Shown piece by piece: positions 1 to 6,019 of a stretch of DNA of 32,605 nucleotides. The notes under the pieces are model-generated. The model was not told where the DNA came from and ran no database searches. It was given only the letters and a program-made list of their open reading frames with translations. Source of the DNA: Muribaculaceae bacterium (lineage in GTDB: Bacteria; Bacteroidota; Bacteroidia; Bacteroidales; Muribaculaceae); assembly GCA_017618355.1 (NCBI GenBank), contig JAFZUL010000060.1:1-32605 (forward strand), written 5' to 3'. A program made the position numbers and the translations under genes. Positions within the stretch are counted from its first letter, which is position 1. Every line of letters starts with the position of its first letter.

Positions 1-3
1 ACT

Positions 4-45
4 TTCCACCTTCCACGTTCCACCTTCCACGTTCCTCTTTCCACC
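4..45. repeat. Heptanucleotide tandem array at window edge
   Basis: Six consecutive 7-nt units are visible, all beginning TTCC: TTCCACC, TTCCACG, TTCCACC, TTCCACG, TTCCTCT and TTCCACC. Two exact 14-nt copies lie at 4-17 and 18-31. The array starts just after the stop codon of the minus-strand gene ending at 48 and may continue beyond the window. On the minus strand it reads as a purine-rich tract (GGTGGAA/CGTGGAA). Confidence 0.85.
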
Positions 46-47
46 TT

Positions 48-1295
48 TTACATAGTCAGACCAAGAATTTTCCAGAACTCGGCGGGCAGTGACACGTTCT
101 CGAGCTGGATGCAGCTTTTGAACAAGGGAGCTACATCAGTGACGCTGTGACCGGCAATGCCGCAGCCCACTCGAGTGACAAGGAATCGCATCTCGGGGTG
201 CAACTCGGCAAACTGGGCGAAACGTTGCACGGCTTCGGCCACCTGATCAAGCGGACAGGTGGTTGGGATGGCATAACTCTTGCCTTGCAGGCCTTCGCCT
301 TGTCCCCAAACGGCTCCGAAGCGCCCCATCGCAACGCTTGCCGCACCGCCGCTGTGAAATCCCTGTGGATTGCTGCCGAAGACGAAGATTTCGCCATCAT
401 GCAAATCATAGATTTGCTCAGGAGTAACGCGGTTCTCATAATACTCGCTTGCCATCTGGCGCTTGCGATTAATCCATTCCTCTTTTGATTGTCTGCGTCC
501 ACGACGATACTCCCTGTCCATCTTACGGAAGTAATTGAGTTTTGCCGAACTCTCACGATCCCATGAGCTACCCACGCCTTTCACATCATGGCTGAACTCA
601 ATCACATTGTTGATTGAGAGGTTGAAGCTCACTCCCTTCACGTCGTGGTTGCTTCCCATGTAGGAGAACGACCAGCCCTCTTGCGTGAGCTTCTCGATAA
701 ACTCCTTAAGGGCGGCACCGGTCCACTCTCGCGAGGCGTTCTCATAGCCGTCGGTGAGCACTGTCACCACTGCACTGGCATCATCATCGTCCTTGATGAA
801 GTTATATAACTCGGTGATCGACTGTCCCATGGCATCATAGAGCGGGGTGCAACCACTTGGGTTATAGTTGTTGAAATCCTCAACCTCGGCAATCGGCTTG
901 CGATTGTACAAGGTGCGCACAGGTTCGGAATACCCATTGGTATCAAAAGTGACCAAAGTGAGGAAATGCTCCTGAGTGCCGGCAAACTCCTGCTGAGCTC
1001 GACGAATGGAGTTGATGGTCTCATTCACTCCCGATTGAGTGACCTCCTTGAGGCTGCTCATAGAACCGCTCTCATCAACGATGATTAGGTTGTAGATGCG
1101 TGCTTTCTTAGCGCTAGTCTCTGAATTGTTAATCTCTTGCTGATTTTGATTAGAATTTTCGCTGTTCATCTCTGTCTGATTTTTTTCTGATTCGTTACTC
1201 GTGTTAATTCTCTCGGTGCTCTCGCCACCGTTGCCGATGGCTTCTTCGCTGGCTTTAAAGCCAATCAGTTTCCTGAAAAAGTTAGCTGAAATCAT
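48..1295 (-). CDS. VWA domain protein with C-terminal macro-like (A1S_2505-type) domain
   Basis: A 415-residue protein with two domains. Residues 70-270 form a von Willebrand A domain with a complete MIDAS metal site: DESGSM at 74-79 (D74, S76, S78), T150 in GCTPLYDAMG and D182 in VLTDGYEN. From about residue 303 to the end (IFVFGSNPQGFHSGG, later GQGEGLQGKSYAIPT and VTRVGCGIAGHS) it matches the phage/bacterial A1S_2505-type family, which I regard as macro-domain-like and so possibly ADP-ribose or nucleotide binding. That ligand is an inference. Residues 15-65 are a Ser/Asn/Glu-rich linker. There is no signal peptide, so it is probably cytoplasmic. The ATG at 1295 was chosen because the open frame upstream of it runs through the promoter and operators. 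It appears monocistronic. The biological role is unknown; signalling, stress or defence are possible. Confidence 0.8.
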   Translation of the reverse strand: MISANFFRKLIGFKASEEAIGNGGESTERINTSNESEKNQTEMNSENSNQNQQEINNSETSAKKARIYNLIIVDESGSMSSLKEVTQSGVNETINSIRRAQQEFAGTQEHFLTLVTFDTNGYSEPVRTLYNRKPIAEVEDFNNYNPSGCTPLYDAMGQSITELYNFIKDDDDASAVVTVLTDGYENASREWTGAALKEFIEKLTQEGWSFSYMGSNHDVKGVSFNLSINNVIEFSHDVKGVGSSWDRESSAKLNYFRKMDREYRRGRRQSKEEWINRKRQMASEYYENRVTPEQIYDLHDGEIFVFGSNPQGFHSGGAASVAMGRFGAVWGQGEGLQGKSYAIPTTCPLDQVAEAVQRFAQFAELHPEMRFLVTRVGCGIAGHSVTDVAPLFKSCIQLENVSLPAEFWKILGLTM

Positions 1296-1312
1296 AATCG
1301 ATATTTTATTTT

Positions 1313-1384
1313 GTGTAATTTTTACACTGCAAAGATAATGTGTAAATTTTACACATCCAAATGTTTTACGTGTAAATATTACAC
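1313..1384 (-). promoter_or_regulatory. Promoter with three GTGTAA-N3-TTACAC operators
   Basis: Three inverted repeats of exactly the form GTGTAA-N3-TTACAC lie at 1313-1327, 1340-1354 and 1370-1384, with starts 27 and 30 nt apart. On the minus strand a Bacteroidetes promoter fits between them: a -33 TTTG (plus-strand CAAA at 1358-1361), a 20-nt spacer and a -7 TATCTTTG (plus-strand 1330-1337). One operator lies upstream of the -33 element, one within the spacer and one over the expected transcription start near 1323. This arrangement suggests repression by a dimeric regulator, whose identity cannot be told from the site. Confidence 0.8.
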
Positions 1385-1842
1385 ATTTAACATTTTTTAT
1401 CATAATACCTGCCAAAAACGGTTGTTTTCGACAAGTTGCACTAAAATGAGAAATGTAAAATGAAAATGAAATCTTAAAGATAGGAAGTTGGAAATTTTAA
1501 GTACACTCCTATTATTAATACATTATCATAATCTCATGGTCACACATATTCAGGTGTAAAAAATACAAAAAGCGTGCCAAATGCCCAAAAGCGGCAAAAC
1601 CTGACATTTTGAGTATAATAACGGTTTTGATTCTGCCAACTGACAAAACAACATAACTTCCTATGTCTTAAGGTTTTATTTTTTAAAACGGTTTTGATTT
1701 TGTCATAAAGGTGTTTTTTCCCTTTATTTAATGTGATAATTTTGCAGTGGGCAAAACAAGCACAAATGGCATATATCTCCATTGCCTTGTCGCGCTGTCA
1801 GATTTGTTTACTAATTCATTAACCCAATAAACACAACTCAAA
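1385..1842. other. Divergent intergenic region with a near-identical direct repeat
   Basis: This AT-rich stretch separates the divergent genes starting at 1295 and 1843. I see no convincing gene in it. A 16-nt direct repeat, AACGGTTTTGATTCTG at 1620-1635 and AACGGTTTTGATTTTG at 1687-1702, differs at one base and has a 67-nt period. Both copies lie just upstream of the plus-strand promoter at 1711-1744, so they could be regulator sites for the 1843 gene. Confidence 0.6.
1711..1744 (+). promoter_or_regulatory. Promoter of the large secreted protein gene
   Basis: The -7 element TAATTTTG (1737-1744) matches TAnnTTTG exactly. A T-rich stretch near 1712-1719 could serve as a weak -33 element at the expected distance. 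It implies a leader of about 90 nt before the ATG at 1843. Confidence 0.6.
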
Positions 1843-4800
1843 ATGAAGAAACTATCATTCTTATTGCTTGTGGCTATGGTGATGCTCGGCTTGAGCAGCG
1901 CCCAAGCGCAAGATGTGCTGGAGGTGACTTCTACCTCCACGCAAGTGACTCAGGACTTCGACGCCATGTGGGATGCTAATGCCGGAGAAGCCCTTCTCGA
2001 CATGCCTCAGGGATGGCGAGTAGATCGCAACATGACAGCGGCTCGCACCGTTGGCAGCTTCGCAAGCGCCTCTACCTCTGTGATGTACAGCGGCGGCACC
2101 AGCCTTGCCAGCAACGCCAAGAACGGCACCTGGAACTTCCTCTCGAGCAGCGTGACTGGCGACTGCTCGGTGGGCGGTCTCTCTACCACTGTTGATAATG
2201 GCACACGCTGCATCAACGTGATGACATGCGTGAAGAACGCGGGCGACGAGCCAGTGAGCAAACTCACCATCGACTACGACATCGAGAAATACCGCGACGG
2301 CGACAACGCCGCAGGCTTTGCCGTGCAGCTCTACACCTCGACCGACGGCACTAACTGGACCAGCGCGGGCGACGACTTCTACACCTATTTCGCCCCCGAC
2401 GCCGCCACTCAAGGCGCCGCCACAGTGCCCATCAGCACTACTGCCATCAACGGCAAGCAGCTAAAGGTGAGCCTCGCAGCCGGCGAACAGCTCTACCTTG
2501 CATGGAACATCAGCGTGGCAAGCGGCTCGAGCCCCAACAAGGCAATGGGCCTCTCTATAGATAATGTGGTTATTGACGCCACCTTCGCCTCGCAGGACCA
2601 GAGCGCATATATCTATGTGGAAGATGTGACCAAGTGGAGCGCACTCTACATGAACGGCTCGCTGCCTGAGAGCAGCGCGGTGGTGAATGGCGTTAATTAT
2701 AAGGTGTGGGCCATCGACATGGACGGCAACAACTACACCCTCACCTTCAGCGATGGCGGCAGCAACAGCCAGACGTTTGACATTACCGCCAACCGCGACT
2801 ACTATCTGTGCCTCACCAAAACCGAAATCACTGAGATTGACGACCCCGAGAACTACACCGGCTGGGTAGATCCTAGCATTCCTCCATTCGTTGCATCGGG
2901 CATTTACCTGCGCGGCGAGGTCAATAGTTGGGGCGCTGTAGCCGAATGGGAATTCAGCGACGAGGGCGACGGAGTTTACACTCTCTACAACAAGACCCTG
3001 AGCGGTGCCTTCAAGGTTGCCGACGCCAACTGGAGCTCGGCATGCAACTACGGCAGCAACGGCACATCGGCGATGATTGACACTCCTTATGCACTTGTGC
3101 TCGGCACCAACGACAATATCTCGTGCGGTGGCAACACCTACGTGTGCAAGAAAATTATCCTCACCATCGCCAATGGCAGCGCCACTCTGCTGCTTCAGAG
3201 CGATGACGACGAGACTGGCCTCACTTCGGTATATGTGATTGGCGACAACAACGACTGGAACTATATGGACACCAGCGGTGAACTCCAACTCACCGAGAAC
3301 AATATCTTCACTGGTCAGGTGACAATGCCTGCCGGCGAGGATGGCTTCAGCCACTGGCGCATCTATCAGCGCTTGGGCATGGTGGGCGTGTGGGGCGCTG
3401 AGAGCGACCTCACTGGCGACAACACCAGCGGCACTCTCGTCAAGGGCAGCACCGGCAAGGTTTCGACCGCTGCCGGCACCTACGACGTGACCTTCAACCT
3501 CAGCACTGGCGAGTACAGCCTCGTGAAGTCGGCCTCTACTCCCACCACAATGACTCTGCAACCTGCCAACGTGGTGCTCGTTCCCGAGTTGCCCGAGGAG
3601 GTTAAAGTGCTGTCACTCAACAACAGCCTTATCTACTACAACGACCAGGATGCAGTGTTCAACGACATCGCTGCCGCTATGGGCAAGAACGCCAACTGGA
3701 CCAAGCACACCCTGCTCGGCAAGTCGCTGCAGACGCACTGGGAAGAGGGCGACGGCATAGCCGAAGACGGCAATCCTGACGCCAAGATGCTCGTGCGCAG
3801 CGAGGCCTGGAGCCACATCATCCTTCAAGAGCAGAGTTCGCTTCCACGCACCAACATCGAGGCCTTCCGCGCCAACGTGCAGCGCTGGGTTGACTACATC
3901 CGCGAATACTGCCCCAATCCTAACGCCATCATCATCGTGCCCATCAACTGGGCCTACAGCGGCGATTGGGCAAACTATACCGCATTCAACAGCACATTCG
4001 TGAAAAATTATCAGGATGTGGCTCTCGACCTGGGTATTACACTCTGCCCAGTAGGAGTAGCTTATCAGGCGGTTTATGACGCCGAGGGCGCCGACGGCAC
4101 CAACACTTGGTTCCTCGACGACCGCCACCCAACCCTCAAAGCCACCTATATGGCTGCAGCAATGGAGTATGGCCTTATCTTCGGTGAAGACCCAGCGTCT
4201 ATCACCTACGCCCCCAGCGATCTGAGCGCCAGCGACGCAGCAAGTATGCGCACCTACGCCAGCAACGCCCTCAACGGCTTCACCAACTATGTTGACCATA
4301 CAGCAGGTCAGGTGCACTACAAAGTGACCGTGCGCGACCAGTTCGGCATGGAGGTTGAGCCTGCCGACCCCGTGGTGATGACCTTGAGCGACGGTGGCAA
4401 CATCGACGAGAACCTCGTCTTCACCAGCAACGGCACCAATGGCACCTTTAGTGTGAACGCCACTACTGGCAGCTTCAGCGCCGACGCTACCGTGAAAGTT
4501 GCAGCTGCCGAGACCGAAGTGGTTGTATTCCCCGCCATCGAGCTCAACGAGGAGACTCTGAACGCCACTGAGAATTTCAACGCAATAGGCGACGCGGCCA
4601 CCGCTACCCTACCCGAGGCTTGGCGCATCGACCGCATCCTCACCGCTCCACGCACCGTGGGCCGCTTTGACCAAGCCGACACCCAGACGATGTACAGCGG
4701 CGGCGTGAATCTCGCCAGCAACGCCAAGAACGGAACATGGAACTTTGGTGCCGACGACACCAGCGACCGCGCTCTGGGCGGCATCTCAACAGGCGTAGCC

Positions 4801-5709
4801 GACGCTACCCGCTGCGTAAACCTCTATGCCCACCTGCTCAACACAGGCAAGAAGAACATCGAGAATGTGAACGTGAGCTACAACGTGGAGAAATACCGCA
4901 AGGGCTCTAACGCCGCAGGCTTTGCCGTACAGCTCTACTACTCGATTGACGGACGCAACTGGACCAGTGCAGGCGACAAGTTCCGCACCTATTTCGCTCC
5001 CGACAGCGAGACTGCAGGATATGCCAGCGTACCTGGCGAGACAGTGGCAGTGAGCGACGTGCTCGACGTGCCCATCTCACGCGGCTGCGACCTCTACCTC
5101 GCCTGGAACATCACTGTGGCAAGCGGCGACGCTGCCAACGCGGCTATGGCGATTGGCATCGACGACTTCAGCATCAGCGGCGAACTCCCCACAATTCCAG
5201 CATCAAAATACTACATCTATGTTGATGACCAAACTGGCTGGGACGCTCTGGGTCTCTACGCTTGGGGCGACAGCGAACTCTTCGGCGCATGGCCAGGTGA
5301 GGCAAGCGTGGGTGAGGTGAGCTTCGACAAGGCTACTACCTACAAAGTGTTCCTGCTCGACACCGAGGGAGGCAACTACAACCTCATCTTCAACAACTGG
5401 AACAACGGCAAACAGCTGCCCGACTATAACATCACAGCCGACCGCGACTTCTACTTCCAGATTGACGAGAATGGCGTGAGAGAAATCGAGGTTTCTACTG
5501 TCATTGAGAACGTGGCCGACAGCAAAAAGGCAATCACCATCAACGGCAATGTGGCCTTTTTTCCCGGAATGATTGAGGTTTACAACATCAACGGCCAAAG
5601 GTTGGCGGAAGGCAGCAACAGCATCAACCTCAATATGTTGAGTCGCGGCATCTACATCCTGCGAGCCACCGACGGCAACCAAACTACAACCCTCAAAGTG
5701 GCAAGATAA
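1843..5709 (+). CDS. Secreted multidomain protein: duplicated glycan-binding-like modules around an SGNH/DUF4886-like domain
   Basis: A 1288-residue protein with a signal peptide (cleavage after AQAQ near residue 23). Residues 37-345 and about 910-1216 are an internal duplication. Each copy has a beta-sandwich of about 205 residues (shared YSGG, NAKNGTWNF, NAAGFAVQLY, LYLAWNI) followed by a CBM26-like starch-binding segment (IYVEDVTKW at 257; YIYVDDQTGW at 1124). Between them lie SusE/F-like segments (VYVIGDNNDWNY) and, at 586-800, a DUF4886/SGNH-hydrolase-like domain with candidate Ser595 (LNNS block), an ILQEQSS block and D759/H762 (DDRHP). The last 70 residues (VYNINGQRL, RGIYILRATD) resemble a type IX secretion sorting tail, implying export across the outer membrane. 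The substrate is unproved; an esterase acting on a glucan-like glycan is a reasonable guess. It is followed by a strong terminator and is probably monocistronic. Confidence 0.8.
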   Translation: MKKLSFLLLVAMVMLGLSSAQAQDVLEVTSTSTQVTQDFDAMWDANAGEALLDMPQGWRVDRNMTAARTVGSFASASTSVMYSGGTSLASNAKNGTWNFLSSSVTGDCSVGGLSTTVDNGTRCINVMTCVKNAGDEPVSKLTIDYDIEKYRDGDNAAGFAVQLYTSTDGTNWTSAGDDFYTYFAPDAATQGAATVPISTTAINGKQLKVSLAAGEQLYLAWNISVASGSSPNKAMGLSIDNVVIDATFASQDQSAYIYVEDVTKWSALYMNGSLPESSAVVNGVNYKVWAIDMDGNNYTLTFSDGGSNSQTFDITANRDYYLCLTKTEITEIDDPENYTGWVDPSIPPFVASGIYLRGEVNSWGAVAEWEFSDEGDGVYTLYNKTLSGAFKVADANWSSACNYGSNGTSAMIDTPYALVLGTNDNISCGGNTYVCKKIILTIANGSATLLLQSDDDETGLTSVYVIGDNNDWNYMDTSGELQLTENNIFTGQVTMPAGEDGFSHWRIYQRLGMVGVWGAESDLTGDNTSGTLVKGSTGKVSTAAGTYDVTFNLSTGEYSLVKSASTPTTMTLQPANVVLVPELPEEVKVLSLNNSLIYYNDQDAVFNDIAAAMGKNANWTKHTLLGKSLQTHWEEGDGIAEDGNPDAKMLVRSEAWSHIILQEQSSLPRTNIEAFRANVQRWVDYIREYCPNPNAIIIVPINWAYSGDWANYTAFNSTFVKNYQDVALDLGITLCPVGVAYQAVYDAEGADGTNTWFLDDRHPTLKATYMAAAMEYGLIFGEDPASITYAPSDLSASDAASMRTYASNALNGFTNYVDHTAGQVHYKVTVRDQFGMEVEPADPVVMTLSDGGNIDENLVFTSNGTNGTFSVNATTGSFSADATVKVAAAETEVVVFPAIELNEETLNATENFNAIGDAATATLPEAWRIDRILTAPRTVGRFDQADTQTMYSGGVNLASNAKNGTWNFGADDTSDRALGGISTGVADATRCVNLYAHLLNTGKKNIENVNVSYNVEKYRKGSNAAGFAVQLYYSIDGRNWTSAGDKFRTYFAPDSETAGYASVPGETVAVSDVLDVPISRGCDLYLAWNITVASGDAANAAMAIGIDDFSISGELPTIPASKYYIYVDDQTGWDALGLYAWGDSELFGAWPGEASVGEVSFDKATTYKVFLLDTEGGNYNLIFNNWNNGKQLPDYNITADRDFYFQIDENGVREIEVSTVIENVADSKKAITINGNVAFFPGMIEVYNINGQRLAEGSNSINLNMLSRGIYILRATDGNQTTTLKVAR

Positions 5710-5735
5710 CATCTTAACCATAAAACACACACCCT

Positions 5736-5769
5736 AAATCCCCCGCGAGAGCCTTCGTGGGGGATTTTT
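5736..5769 (+). terminator. Rho-independent terminator after the large secreted protein
   Basis: Five C's (5740-5744) pair with five G's (5759-5763). The stem is extended inward through G-T, C-G, G-C, A-T and G-T pairs to a 4-nt loop, and is followed by a T run (5765-5769). It starts 27 nt after the stop codon at 5709. Confidence 0.9.
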
Positions 5770-5889
5770 CACTCATATTCTAGACCCAGATGGCTATGAT
5801 TTCGAAAAAAATGTGGAAACTACGATGAGAATTATTTAAATTAAAGGTGGTTTTTCGATTTTCTAGTGGATATTTTGGCAAAAAATTAC

Positions 5890-5897
5890 TAACTTTG
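5890..5897 (+). promoter_or_regulatory. -7 element upstream of parC
   Basis: TAACTTTG matches the TAnnTTTG consensus; no good -33 element is seen. It would give a leader of roughly 115 nt to the ATG at 6020. The rest of the 5710-6019 gap holds the terminator above and AT-rich sequence in which I see no gene. Confidence 0.55.
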
Positions 5898-6019
5898 CCG
5901 ATTAATTGCTACTATTGCGACACTCACTTTAGAAAAATGCGATTAAGCGAGAGAAGACAAGACACTGTTCTTTGTATTCCGAGCGTGAGCATTTTATTCA
6001 AAAAGCCACAAAACAAGAT

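Noticed and set aside
1296..1415. Upstream extension of the VWA/macro-like protein to 1415
   Set aside because: The extension would translate the -7 element and all three operators; the first sensible ATG after the transcription start is at 1295.
2461..3561. Open frame of 366 codons antisense to the large secreted protein
   Set aside because: The plus-strand reading has a signal peptide, repeats and catalytic blocks; the antisense frame is a by-product of its GC-rich third positions.
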